The notes beneath the pieces are model-generated. The model searched no databases and had not been told where the DNA came from. It saw nothing but the letters and a program-made list of their open reading frames with translations. A DNA stretch of 64,000 nt from Hydrangea macrophylla (taxonomy: Eukaryota; Streptophyta; Magnoliopsida; Cornales; Hydrangeaceae), in NCBI GenBank assembly GCA_033977485.1, contig CM066998.1:25917501-25981500 (forward strand), in the 5' to 3' direction. Positions within the stretch are counted from its first letter, which is position 1; each line of letters begins with the position of its first letter. A program made the position numbers and the translations under genes. Of the stretch, positions 46,912-57,537 are shown one piece after another.

Positions 46912-47415
46912 GGGTTAAATACACTTACATTTGGTGTGGTTTGACTGATTTGTACGTATCCTTGTATTTTAAATTTTGGCATTAATATTTCGTGATTTGG
47001 ACTAAAATGTAATTGTGATATTTTTCCATCTAAATTAATTGTTTTACACTTGGGAGCCCTAATTTGAAGGCTAAAATGACTCTTTTGCCCCTAGATGTCA
47101 TATTAAAAGGAAAAAATGTCATAAATCATTTTCTTTGAGTCAAGCACATGACCTATACCAAGAAAATCTTAGAAGATGTCAAAGATTCTTTATTTTCAAT
47201 ATCTATTTCTCCCCAAATGAATTGAAGTAAACAAAATTATTCTAAACACTCTTTATGAAGACTTGGGGGTAATTTTGTCATTATAACTTGCTTTGTTAGG
47301 AAATTTAATAGTTGCACTTTAGTCCGAACCACAAGGGCATTACTGTCAAAATTTAAAGCACAGGGGGTTAAGTGCAAATCGGTTAAACCACAGAAGATGT
47401 AAGTACATTTAACCC
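46912..47415. mobile_element. 504-bp MITE with long inverted repeats
   Basis: The first ~115 bp (from GGGTTAAATACACTTACAT) match the inverse of the last ~115 bp (ending TAAGTACATTTAACCC) with scattered differences. The flanks TTAAATATC and TTATGTATC share 7 of 9 bases, a plausible decayed 9-bp TSD of Mutator type. No ORF. Confidence 0.75.
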
Positions 47416-47659
47416 TTATGTATCATATAATACTACAGTATTGTTGCATATAATATATTTTTGTATGTTCTTGGGCAACTTGATAAAAAAAACTCTGACC
47501 CTCGCTCCGCCTTCTGAGGGCCTGTCTTACGGATGACAATAGTTGTGAGATTCATGGATTTATATCTTGGAGTCGTCAGTGACTGGCAGAATCCACACGA
47601 GGGGAGGCACTACAGCTTTAGGCCAGTGCCTATGCGTGCCTTTCATTAACTCACAGCTA
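47416..47659 (+). other. Spacer between the MITE and the LINE
   Basis: No feature seen beyond possible LTR remnant sequence. Confidence 0.35.
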
Positions 47660-47868
47660 CGTTTTCTATTTCTTTTTTTCGGAAAAATGGTTAATTAACG
47701 AAAAAAAGGGCCATACCCTAGGATATTACAATAAGCTCAAAAAACCAGCTAAGAAAAGAAAGAAGACAGAGTCAACCTCAAAACTAGCAAACATAGCCTA
47801 AAGAGGCTAGACAGGCCAACGCAACAAAGCATGGCATAACAAAAACTTTAATCAGAAGCTGAACATAA

Positions 47869-49314
47869 TCAATTTCTATGTCGACCCTTAGGACGGCTCC
47901 CACTAAATTTCATCTTCGCCTCACGTTTCATCTGTCTATTGGAAGCAATGTTCTTGACAACCGGGGAACTTTCTTCAGAATCATACGCACTAACTTCATT
48001 AGCCAGGGGACCTTCCTCCAAATCATCCTCACAAATTTTATCCTCTCCTGTAGGGGGGGAACTAGGATCCACTCGGCCCACATCAACCAAGTGAAGAGAC
48101 GTCTCAGCCTCAGAAGACTCCCTAATGGGGAGATAGTTCACAACTTTAGTCTGATCAGAGATAAGGTCGACCTTATCCATATCATGGGAGAGAACAGAGA
48201 ACATATTACCTATGGTATGATGGGTATCCACAGAATCACAGGCGGAAATTTTACTCTTATTCTTTCCTTCCACCACTTTCCAAACCCCAACCTCTGGTTT
48301 CTTGTTATAGGAGCTAAAAGGAACTGTGCGACGGGGATGGTAATGACGAGAACTTTGGCGGGGAGGAGCCGGTTTTGGTTTAGCAACAATTGCACAATTA
48401 TGACCAAAGGCAGAGCATTTGGCACACCTGAGAGGAGTCCATTGATACTCCACTGTAATATCCGTTAGGGTGGTCTCGCCTGAATCATCTTCAATTTCAA
48501 GTGCAAATTTCGAAAGGAGGTCAAGAGCACCACTCATTTCCACACAAACTCTGGCATAGGAAATACGTCTGCGGCACGCAGTAACTCGGTCCACTCGCAG
48601 AGGCTTTCCAAGAAAGCTAGCAATGAAACTAATTCCCTTAGGATTCCAGAGCTCCAAGGGAATACCATACAGGTTGACCCAAATCGGAATGGAATGAACC
48701 TCTTCCTTATTCAATGTCAGGTTTGGTTTCCACGGTCTCAAAATAAGAGGTTGACCAATAATATACCATGGACCACCAACTAAAACAGCATCCCTCTCCT
48801 CCACACAAGAGAATGTAAAGAAGTAAAATCCTGCATCATTAGCCAAAGTATCAACTAGGCCTTTTTGGCCCCACAACTTCTCAGTGATTGAAGTGACAAG
48901 AGAGAATGGAGGATTTCTATTCTTGCCCACAAAATGGCCAACAAGGGTAGCCTCCCATTCTGTTTTACCTTCCATGATAAGCTCAGATGGAACTTTGAGG
49001 TGTAAATTCTCAGTTCTGGGCCCATGGGCCACAAATCCAAGCGGGAAGTCAACACCATTTGAGTCTTGGGGAGAATCCTTAGGATTGCCATCCTCGTGAG
49101 CAGTCTGCATGATGTTATTTCTATGTTGACAATCCGAAACATCTCCTACACCATCCCCATCTCGAAGAACCTGGGCCCAACTTCGTTCCATAGCACGGGA
49201 ACTCACAACTTTGGGAGTAACAAAACAATCCGTGGGGTCCACACTAACTTGCTGGGAGACCTTATCCTCCTGCTGCTTTTTATTATTGCATTGAGCATTA
49301 GCTACAGGCACCAA
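47869..49314 (-). CDS. LINE ORF1 protein, DUF4283 and zinc-knuckle part (481 aa)
   Basis: Reads MERSWAQVLRDGDG, then a DUF4283 RNA-binding-like domain (about residues 105-250: EWEATLVGHFVGKNRNPPFS, VLVGGPWYIIGQPLILRPW, IPIWVNLYGIPLELWNPKG), then a cysteine-rich element WTPLRCAKCSAFGHNC near residue 295, where the usual CCHC spacing is disturbed. The tail is basic. ORF1 of plant L1 elements packages LINE RNA. It overlaps the upstream frame by 13 bases, so it may be the second half of one frameshifted ORF1 rather than a separate gene. Confidence 0.8.
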   Translation of the reverse strand: MVPVANAQCNNKKQQEDKVSQQVSVDPTDCFVTPKVVSSRAMERSWAQVLRDGDGVGDVSDCQHRNNIMQTAHEDGNPKDSPQDSNGVDFPLGFVAHGPRTENLHLKVPSELIMEGKTEWEATLVGHFVGKNRNPPFSLVTSITEKLWGQKGLVDTLANDAGFYFFTFSCVEERDAVLVGGPWYIIGQPLILRPWKPNLTLNKEEVHSIPIWVNLYGIPLELWNPKGISFIASFLGKPLRVDRVTACRRRISYARVCVEMSGALDLLSKFALEIEDDSGETTLTDITVEYQWTPLRCAKCSAFGHNCAIVAKPKPAPPRQSSRHYHPRRTVPFSSYNKKPEVGVWKVVEGKNKSKISACDSVDTHHTIGNMFSVLSHDMDKVDLISDQTKVVNYLPIRESSEAETSLHLVDVGRVDPSSPPTGEDKICEDDLEEGPLANEVSAYDSEESSPVVKNIASNRQMKREAKMKFSGSRPKGRHRN

Positions 49315-50405
49315 TAAATGGGCAGCTCAATAAATGGGCAAGAGGCAATCATAGTAGAAGAACCAAACTTACCTTGCGTGTTGGCCAGGGCAGGGGCCCC
49401 ACTAGGACCCACGAAGTTGTCATCAAACAAAGGAGTAGGTGGGGTAGCTTGATTTGCAAAATCCTTGGGACCCGCTAGGTAACCTTGAGTTGCCGCATCA
49501 TTTGGACCATGAATGGAATTGGCAGAATTTGCCTGACCGTTACATGAGCTGGAGTGTAGAGTAGCTGGCCTACTGTCCAACACTGCATGCGGTGACACTA
49601 CAGCCTCACTCACACAAGGACGCGCGTTGCCCACACGTGTACTCGCCAACACATTGGAACTCCCACCACACACCTCCAACGGATCAAGGAGCCCCTTTTC
49701 TACAGTCTCATCAGCTTTAGCCTTCACATATTTCTCAGATCCCGCCCCACAAATATCAACTGTGATATTAAGGGCATCAGAATCAACAGCATTTACATGG
49801 GTATGCCTCAAGTTAGCCGTAAAAGCCATCGCCTCTTGCCCAGCATTTAAAATAGCAGAGTTTGTGAGATCCAGATCTGTAGGACCACTAGTTGTAGAGA
49901 GTTCAGGAGGAATAAGAGTGTGTCCAGCAGGAGTTCCATAATTATCAGCTTGAAGGCATTCAGTAAATACACATGAAGAAGCTCCATCTGCAGTTAAATC
50001 CTTAAATCTGGACAGTCGTGTATTGAGAGCATCGATCTTCTTCAAACAATCATTCAATTGTTCTTTCCAACACCCAAGCTCGAAATCAATGGGTAAGGCT
50101 TTATCATGTTCAGTAGATTCATCGACCGAAGAGATTTTGGATTTACGGTTAGAAAGACTAGAAATATTCTCATTGCACTTGTCCAACTCCTGCATCACAC
50201 AAGCAAGCTCAAGCTTGATCTGCTCATGTGATTGATTTGTTTTGAGAGAGGCCCCATTCTCATCTCTATGTTTTCGTGATTTTTTGGGATCACAACGCAT
50301 CTGCTTCCATTGATCCCCAATAAACTCCTCTGCAAATGAGTCTTTAGGAGGACCCCGTGGTCGTGAGGATCGTCTAATAGCCCCCTGCTCCATGGGCTCA
50401 AGCAC
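49302..50405 (-). CDS. LINE ORF1 N-terminal frame (367 aa), probably split by frameshift
   Basis: Starts MLEPMEQGAIRRSSRPRGPP about 45 bp from the LINE 5' end. A predicted coiled coil lies at about residues 60-150 (IKLELACVMQELDKCNENIS, WKEQLNDCLKKIDALNTRLS), and a low-complexity Ser/Ala/Asn-rich segment follows. L1 ORF1 proteins often begin with a coiled coil, so this fits as the N-terminus of the downstream DUF4283 protein. It ends in a short out-of-frame tail near a 16-bp tandem duplication at 49313-49344. Confidence 0.6.
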   Translation of the reverse strand: MLEPMEQGAIRRSSRPRGPPKDSFAEEFIGDQWKQMRCDPKKSRKHRDENGASLKTNQSHEQIKLELACVMQELDKCNENISSLSNRKSKISSVDESTEHDKALPIDFELGCWKEQLNDCLKKIDALNTRLSRFKDLTADGASSCVFTECLQADNYGTPAGHTLIPPELSTTSGPTDLDLTNSAILNAGQEAMAFTANLRHTHVNAVDSDALNITVDICGAGSEKYVKAKADETVEKGLLDPLEVCGGSSNVLASTRVGNARPCVSEAVVSPHAVLDSRPATLHSSSCNGQANSANSIHGPNDAATQGYLAGPKDFANQATPPTPLFDDNFVGPSGAPALANTQGKFGSSTMIASCPFIELPIYWCL

Positions 50406-50464
50406 TTTCTAGAGAGAAGGTAGAGCTTCTCTCTCTAGAAGCTCCATTTCGTTTTCTATTTCTT

Positions 50465-51175
50465 GAATCTGCTATTTCTTAAATTTGATGAATTACTCTG
50501 TGAAAACTAAAATAATTTCCAACAATTATATCTTGAATTGCTCCAACCTATTTTAATAAAAGCACATCAAATTTTGATTAATATGTGAAATGTTTGTGTC
50601 GTTCGTGTGTGGGTTTTGCATATGATGAGTAGAGGATTAAAACATAATTATTCAAAGATAAACAAATCTTTCCTTATATAACTGTTACGGGAAAAAAGGA
50701 AAAAAAATCAATTATGCATATAGAATTAATTTCTTTTTTCTGTGCTATTAGTTTCATTTGTAAAATAAGGAATCCTTAACATGGTCAAATTAGAAATCTA
50801 TAAGCTCTTAAACACATAGAGCTAACTGAGTGAACACGATATTTATTGGGATAAATATATAAAATTTTAAGGATCATAGTGAATATTTTTGAGATTAAAA
50901 ATGGCAAATCAAAAAATTGAGGAATAAAGTGAAAAGAGGACTGTCCAAGCCCATATATAGACTAGCCCAAACCCATGTATACTTCTAAACATTAGTGATG
51001 AACAATAATATATTAACTTGAAACGTTTAACAATTTATTAACCGTACACAATGATGCTAGTTAGTCCGAGGCTCCAAGCCCAATTCTTAGATACCAGTAA
51101 CAAATCACAGTGAGGCCGAATCCTATTATGCCCATACCTACTCTAACCACCATACAGCCGAAATAGAGCGTTTCA
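50465..51175 (+). other. A/T-rich sequence without recognised features
   Basis: No ORF, repeat or terminus that I can support. Confidence 0.4.
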
Positions 51176-51436
51176 ATGCTAAATACTAACCAGCCCGTTT
51201 AGCCGGGTTGGCCAGGGCCCATACCCTCAATTAAAAGGTTGTGGGTTCGAGCATTATTGGGGGTGTTCAAGAGAGCCAATTGCTTTAAAGTGGGGTATGC
51301 CCCCCCACCCCCTTGTGTGTGCGTGTGTTACTAACTTATAGGCTACTAACCCCGTCCATGTCACAGAGACGATTAGAAATCTGAGACACAAATCCAAAAA
51401 ATATATATATACATATATATATATGCTAAATACTAA
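51176..51436 (+). mobile_element. tRNA-derived SINE with 14-bp TSD
   Basis: The element spans 51190-51422 (about 233 bp). An A box TAGCCGGGTTGG (51200-51211) and B box GGTTCGAGC (51244-51252) are 32 bp apart, the normal RNA polymerase III spacing. The 3' end is A/T-rich. The direct repeat ATGCTAAATACTAA is perfect at 51176-51189 and 51423-51436, as made by LINE machinery. Confidence 0.9.
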
Positions 51437-51454
51437 TTTATTTTTTTTTCATGC

Positions 51455-51632
51455 TGTAGGAAATATTGTGAGTCGGTTCACCCACCTATTGGACCCGATT
51501 TTCTAATGGGATCCACTTCAAGCAAGTTGATGACTTGAAAACCTAGAAGGGCTACACAACTTATGTATGTATATATATTATGTATACACACAAGAGCAAC
51601 CCTAAGGTCTCACTTTTCCGCTCTCACAGCCA

Positions 51633-51672
<40 letters not shown>

Positions 51673-51905
51673 GTCTAATCACAAAGGAGGCTTAGGATTT
51701 AATGCGAGAACTCATGGGGGCTGTTCTAGTAGCTGTCCTCGTGACCATAGCAAAGCACAAGAACGTACACGGAAGTTAAGTATTCGTGATTGGAGGATTT
51801 AATGGTGCGGGCGCGTAACAATGCAAAATCGAACCGAGTTTGGATATTCCGTTCAAGGTATGCCTTGAAACCGACTCCTATGCTTGTGTGCATAATTTTC
51901 CTACA
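51455..51905 (+). repeat. LTR of a small LTR retrotransposon
   Basis: It starts TGTAGGAAA and ends TTTTCCTACA, a 9-bp inverted pair, and is followed after one base by a PBS. It holds a CT microsatellite (about 51633-51672). No second copy is visible, so only the 5' LTR side survives. Confidence 0.78.
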
Positions 51906-51906
51906 T

Positions 51907-51919
51907 TGGTATCACAGCC
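51907..51919 (+). promoter_or_regulatory. Primer-binding site (tRNA-Met type, one mismatch)
   Basis: TGGTATCACAGCC lies one base after the LTR and differs from the usual TGGTATCAGAGCC at one position. Confidence 0.75.
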
Positions 51920-52829
51920 AGGTTGTTAGTTCGCCCAAAACTTCGTCCACCATTAATGTTTTTAAAGTTTTTTTCATAAACTTGATAAAATCATTTTTTA
52001 AGTGGGTCTAATACATAGCTCTAATGTAAGTCCAAATTTTTTATATGGTTGTGTCTCATATGGTCCCTAGAGTCCCTCCATAAAGTCCCATGGCTTAATT
52101 ATCTTAAACGAGTGAGATATAGCAAAACTTAAATTTCTGGGCTTAGAATATTGAAATATTTTCCTAAATTTATGCCACTTTTCTGAGCAATCTAGACTAA
52201 CAACATCTCCATTTTTCTCCATAATCCTCATCTATGCCGCGAGAGCTTTCCAACGATATAAGATTCGTCGATTTTGGACAAGCAACGAAGCTACTAGGCC
52301 CACTACGAGCTCGCAAACATGGCTACTCGCGTACCCATTTTATGGGAAAATAGGATTTTCTGGAGCTAGGGGATGAAGTCCCACATCCAGTCGCGCCACG
52401 GAGAGTAGGACCCACTCGTCGACCAACGTTGGTCCGGCGGCCATGGGTCTGGCGAGTGGAGGTCCGTCTCTCGGCCCCGGTTCTTAATATATATGTATTT
52501 TTATATATTTTTTGGGAAGAATATTTAATTATTTTGTAATTAAAACAGTTTCTATAATTAAAATAAATTATTTCAATGTTTTAAATCTATTTAATTGCTT
52601 TAAAATTCTGGAAAAATATAAAAATTCAAATTTTATTTTTCCTATATTATGGACACTGAGTGGGACCAGAAATTATTTTTTGATAAATTATTTCACTGTT
52701 TTTGGTGTTTTAGAGCATTAAAGATATATTTTGTACATGATTTTAATTGCTTAAAATATCCTAAACAGAATACTAATTTTTGTAATTAATGTATAGTATT
52801 TAGTACAGTGTAAGGGACTCTAGGATAAA
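51920..52829 (+). other. Probable noncoding interior of the LTR element
   Basis: No gag or pol motif in 0.9 kb after the PBS. GAGAGCTTTCCAACGATATA near 52240 is a clear word but no domain is visible. A nonautonomous (LARD-like) or decayed interior is likely. Confidence 0.4.
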
Positions 52830-52857
52830 CTAGTCGATATCCCGTGCTATGCACAGG
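52830..52857 (-). mobile_element. Candidate Helitron 3' terminus
   Basis: On the minus strand, hairpin CCTGTGC-ATA-GCACGGG style arms (52841-52857) are followed after 7 bases by CTAG and then T. A hairpin 5-12 bases before a CTRR end next to an A/T target is the Helitron 3' signature. The 5' TC end was not found. Confidence 0.4.
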
Positions 52858-53092
52858 CTAGGCTTATACCCACTACAAAATGGAATAACATCTCTTGACT
52901 ACATAAACTACATAAAGCTAATTGTTTGCATTCACCTAATGTTTCTTAATCTCCTAGATACAAAATCATCGGTTAGAAGGGATTCTGACGAACGAAAAAC
53001 CCAAATAGTTTCTTAAATAATAAGTTCAACAACTTACCCAAAGTATATTTTCAAGTTCATGTTGAATAACAAATATGTTCAACCACACATGT
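52858..53092 (+). other. Unassigned flank, possible Helitron interior
   Basis: Short A/T-rich stretch, no feature seen. Confidence 0.3.
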
Positions 53093-54760
53093 ACACACTA
53101 CGACAAAAATGGCCTATAGAGACATTTATTTTGAGACAAAAAATAAAAGTGTCTTTAGAAGTTACTTGTAGCGACACATAATTTTTTGTCTCTACAAAAG
53201 AAAATAATTGTCTTTAAAAGTTACTTGTAAGGACACATAATATTTTGTCTCTACAAAAAAAAATAATTGTCTTTAGAAGTTATTTGTAACAACATATGAT
53301 TTTTGGCCTATAAAAAAGAAAATAAGTGTCTTTAGAAATTACTTGTAAGGACATATAATTGTTCGTCTCTAAAAAAAATAAACACGACTTTAGAAGTTAC
53401 GTGAAAAACACATAATTTTTTGTTTCTACAAAAGAAAATAAGTGTAAAATAATGACACTTGTTAAATTTTTTTCTTTATAAAGAATGAATTGTCTCATTC
53501 AACAACAAAAAAAATTAATTAACATAACAAGAAAAACGGCATGTTCCGACATTTAAAATATACCTTTAATTACCAGCAATTTTTTTTTTAAAAAAATAAG
53601 TGTTGTTAATTATCAAGATTTTAAAGAACGTTCGCAAATACCAGCACTTGGTAGTTAAATGCCGATACTTAACATCGTTTTCATACAAAATGCTAATAAT
53701 TAACAACGTTTGTAAACAATGTCGTTAATTAACGGCGTTTGAAATTTAAACATTTGCCCTCTGTCCTACTTTAATAAAACAACGTCATCAATTCTGTCAA
53801 ATTTTTTTTAATATTTAATGTCTAATTTTTGTAAGCATGAAGGAAAACACAAGGGAAAATATACAGCTCAATTTAGGGTAGCTTTTGCTTTGTGATTGCG
53901 ATAGCTTTGAAATTACTTTTGTCAAAATAGATTATAGTAGTTGTGGTGTTTGGGTAATGAATTGTAAGAGTGGTTACGTTGAACGAATATATTATATAGG
54001 TGTTTGGTGACATAAATATAAGGTGATTTTAAATATTCAAAAAACAATTGTACTCCTGGATGAATTGATATTCTATTAGTACTGGATACATAGTTATTTT
54101 GTTAGTGCTCCATATTATTAAATTTAATAAAAATTAATTAATTAAATAATAAATTAAATAAATGTATTCGATAATAATAACTATTGTAATATATAATATA
54201 AAAATAAGTAAATATATTAGTAATATAAAAAATATTACTAATGGTGCTTAATACTTTAAAAATATGTTAATAGTACATGATTTTATTATATACAAATAAA
54301 TAATTTTCGTACTTGTAGTTGAAAGTTGACTATTTGGTCAAGCGGATTCAAGACGGCTACACATTCAAGGAGGTCTTAAGTTCAAACCTTGGTAGACTGT
54401 TAGGAAAAAATATTAGTGCAATTTCTAGTGACACTCATAGTGACACAAAAATATATATGTGTTAGTAAAAGTAGCTTTTAGTGACAGTTCTAATGACACT
54501 TTTGTTTTGTCATTACTCTCAAATATATGTCACTTCAAAAGTAACATTTAGTGACACTTTTAATGACACTTTTTCTCTATCGTTGCAAAGTAATTTTTAC
54601 CGACAGTTTTACCAACAGTTGGATAAGTGTCTCAACAAGGCTTAGCGACAACACCTATTATGACACTTAAGTAAGTGTTGGTAAAACAATTAGTGACACA
54701 TTTTGTGACCTATTGTGACACATTTTTCTGTCTTTAAAGGCCAATTTTGTTGTAGTGACA
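53093..54760. mobile_element. 1.66-kb nonautonomous CACTA element with TSD ACA
   Basis: The element spans 53096-54757. The left end CACTACGACAAAAATGGCC and the inverse of the right end (CACTACAACAAAATTGGCC) match at 17 of 19 positions. The target duplication ACA lies at 53093-53095 and 54758-54760. Subterminal repeats on the left contain TTAGAAGTTACTTGTAAGGA and TTTTGTCTCTACAAAAGAAA, about five to six copies at ~60-bp spacing; the right side repeats AGTGACACTTTTAATGACAC. There is no ORF. The terminal sequence differs from the 27-kb CACTA beyond CACTAC, so it belongs to another family. Confidence 0.9.
54333..54388 (+). other. tRNA-like segment inside the small CACTA
   Basis: TTTGGTCAAGCGG (54333-54345) and AGTTCAAACC (54379-54388) resemble A and B boxes, so this may be a decayed SINE or tRNA pseudogene. 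No flanking duplication was found and the rest does not fold as a tRNA by eye. Confidence 0.25.
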
Positions 54761-55535
54761 TATGTAAAGCCACTACCGGAAAATTCTAATCATACAAGGG
54801 TTCGGCTAGTAATTGCACATGCCTGTGGGTTCGGCTAGTAATTGCAAGTTCCTTAAATTGGTTAATTTTACAATAAATAGATGCACCAGAAAGAATTGAA
54901 CATACAACTAACACATTTGGTCCTGTCACATTCTCTAAACATTTCAATCAGTACCATTAATTGTCAATGGGGAAGCCCAAAGAGAAAGAAAGAAAGGACT
55001 TGTAAGGCAGTATTTGGGTCCAATTCGTATGAGTTACTGAAAGATTATTTGTGAGCATACATCTAGGCCTTAAAATTCACTGATTGACCTAAAAGATTAT
55101 TTCTGAAGCTTGGGATTGAAATAGTGTCTCGGTACTTGATCTAACAGTTAAATCCTTCCAGTCATAAGCTGAAGCCCTTCCACTCTGATAGTCTCTAGTA
55201 GAGACTACAACCTGAAGCTTAGAATGTGATGAATGAATTTCGTGGAAAATGGGAAGTTAATGAACAACAGAAATGTAACAGCTCAATTCATCTAATAAAA
55301 CATTAAGCAAAAGAATCACACATGGAAAATCATCAACAGAAATGAGAGTGATAGTGCGATTGACTTTTGATTACCTGATATATCTCAAAGCTTGAGTGTT
55401 AGCTTTGCCTCCTTCAAAATAATTAAGGTATGCTTGTTACCTCTCATTTTCAAAGTATTTCTATGTCTTTAAAGTCAACACACTAACTTGGTTTTGAAAG
55501 CAAGAAAATACTTCCAAGAGTAAATTCATCCCTTT
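54761..55535 (+). other. Unassigned A/T-rich sequence
   Basis: No supported feature. Confidence 0.35.
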
Positions 55536-56602
55536 AAGAGTCAGTCCTGTCCTGTTGGAGGGAGCCTATACTCTCTGTGGAAAGCAAAGTTGCACGAAAG
55601 ACATAAACTCTTTCTCTGGAAGGTTGTCACAAAGGCCCTCCCTTCCAAAGCTATCCTGGCTGCCCGCTTCCATATTGATGATAAACATTGTGTGTTTTGC
55701 AACCACCCTCTGGAAACTTTGGATCACCTTTTTCTTGAGTGTTCTGTCTCTAGAATCCTTTGGAGGGAATCTAGATGGCCATTGGATATCTTTTCTTTCC
55801 ATAATGCAGGTATTAAGAATTGGATTGAGGCTATCCTGAACCCGTCTAATTCGATTGGAATCAGAATTGAGGAATGCTTGGATTTCACCATCTTTGCCAC
55901 AATTGCCATGGAACAAACTTGGTCTTTTCGGAACAAGGTCATTCATGAAGCCATTGTGATTGATATTCCCTTGTGGAAGTCCATTATTTCCTCCCAAGCC
56001 GTAGAGCATTGGAGAGCGCAAAGACCGATTCCAATAGCGGGTACTAAATCTGGCCAATGGTCCCCTCCTCCCCCAGACTGGATTAAAGTTAATTTTGGTG
56101 TTGCAATCAATCCTAATTATGCCGCTCTTGCGGTTGTGTTGAGGAACGAAAAGGGGGAAATCATCCATGCTCACACTTGGATTTCCACCAGTCTCGACCC
56201 CACTCTGGCGGAAACCAATGCTGCTCTCCAATCCATCAATTTAGCCGGTATGTTGGGTTTTAAAAATGTCATCTTTGAAGGGGACTCTCTGCTGGTTTGG
56301 GATACCCTGAGGAATTGGAACTCCACTCCCAATTGGTCTTTCCATTCCCCTTTTGTGGAAGCTAGAAGAATGCTATCTCTTTTCTTTGATTTCTGGCATG
56401 TTTCCAAAGTCCATTTTCCTGGAAACTTTGTTGCCTACAATGTTGCCCATTGGGCTTTGCTTTGTAATCTTTTTGGTCCTATCCCCATTGGAGACTTGCC
56501 TTCTTTTGTTGTCAAGGAAAGCCACCAATGGGGCTAGTGGCTCTTTTGTGCTGTTTTGCTGTTGGTTTAATGAATTGGTTTCTTAGCAAAAAAAAAGAGT
56601 CA
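55536..56602 (+). mobile_element. 5'-truncated LINE (L1 ORF2 tail)
   Basis: An insertion of about 1.05 kb starts within ORF2 near 55546 and ends in a poly(A) at 56588-56596. The direct repeat AAGAGTCA at 55536-55543 and 56595-56602 flanks it; its first bases merge with the poly(A), so the exact length is uncertain. 5' truncation is normal for LINE copies. Confidence 0.82.
55546..56537 (+). pseudogene. LINE ORF2 C-terminus: zinc-binding region and RNase H
   Basis: The frame is open from the truncation point to TAG at 56535-56537. It begins SLYSLWKAKLHERHKLFLWK and continues with a reverse-transcriptase zinc-binding motif CVFCNHPLETLDHLFLEC (55690-55745). A plant-LINE RNase H domain follows (about 56070-56480, with DWIKVNFGVAI, LAETNAALQSINL and VIFEGDSLLVWDTL). 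The first catalytic aspartate is replaced (NFG where NxDG is usual), while the central E and D remain. Without RT and endonuclease it is a dead fragment, although this stretch itself has no stop. Confidence 0.87.
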
Positions 56603-57537
56603 CTATTTAATGAGTTCATATAGTTCTATTCACCAAACACGGCAAAATGGAAAATTTAGCCAAAAATAGGGGAAAAAGTTCACATGTACTTCAAATAGTA
56701 AACCTGCAATGCATATTACCTTGGAAAGTTAAGAGTTGCAAAAGTAGAAATCTTTATGACGTAGAGGGCTGGTTGACCAAAAAGGTTGTGCCAAATAGCG
56801 CCTATAGACTTCTTGAATTCTATAGGCAGCAAACATGGCAAATGTTGCTCATCCTATTTTCTTTAATTTCTTTTTTCTTATTTTTCTCACTTTTTTTGTT
56901 AATCAAACAAAGAAATGGTTTCTTGTTAACACTTGTAATCAAGGTTTTTTTTGGTCTTCTTTCTATGTACATATATATGTGTTCCTGTATAGATATGTAG
57001 AAACCAACTTAGAGCGAACACTTATAATATGGTTATAATCATGGTAGATCCATTAGAGAGTTAGCATTAGAACCAATAAAATGAATATTGGAATGAAACT
57101 CAGCATATAATCATAACCTTTTTGACATTAAATTCAAACTCTTGAAATTCAATGAAACATTAAAATTGTAATGGAGGGATACGAGAAAAGAAAAAAGTGA
57201 GAGAAAAAGACGTGGATAAGTAATTGAGCACCAAAACCACACAAAACAAATAATCCAAAAATAAGCGTATACTATGAATAAATGAAGCAGTCTTTGATGA
57301 TAATGCAAACCTCCCTATAATGGGGAACATGCTCTAATGAACTCAATTATGTTACGCCAACAAATAAACAAAAATAAATCTGAAGGCATAAAAAGAGAAC
57401 TTACAAACTAAAAGAGAACTTCCCCATTAATAGGTCCTGTTGGAAACATGCTACAAAAATATCCCAATAATAGTTTATGATATCTCAATGTCCATGTTTA
57501 TAACATCAAAGTAGTTTCCTTGATTCGAGTAATGAGA
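56603..57537 (+). other. Unassigned A/T-rich sequence
   Basis: Small hydrophobic ORFs (for example 56647-57000) show no family motif; no other feature seen. Confidence 0.35.

Larger units (their letters stand above)
47660..50464 (-). mobile_element. ORF1-only LINE (L1 type) with 15-bp TSD
   Basis: A perfect direct repeat CGTTTTCTATTTCTT at 47660-47674 and 50450-50464 flanks an insertion read on the minus strand. It starts AAATGGAGCTTCTAGAG at its 5' end, carries an ORF1 region (50405-47869), about 195 bp of 3' UTR, and a short A-rich tail ending CGAAAAAAAG. There is no endonuclease or reverse transcriptase ORF2 at all. The intact flanking repeat shows it integrated in this form, so it is probably an internally deleted copy moved by another LINE's enzymes. 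Confidence 0.88.

Noticed and set aside
47878..48468. 196-codon plus-strand ORF
   Set aside because: It lies opposite LINE ORF1, which has DUF4283 motifs; the plus frame has none.
54333..54388. Functional tRNA gene
   Set aside because: A- and B-box-like words are present, but no convincing cloverleaf, terminator or 3' end was found; listed only as a tRNA-like segment.
55566..56231. 221-codon minus-strand ORF
   Set aside because: It is a shadow of the LINE ORF2 zinc-binding and RNase H frame on the plus strand.
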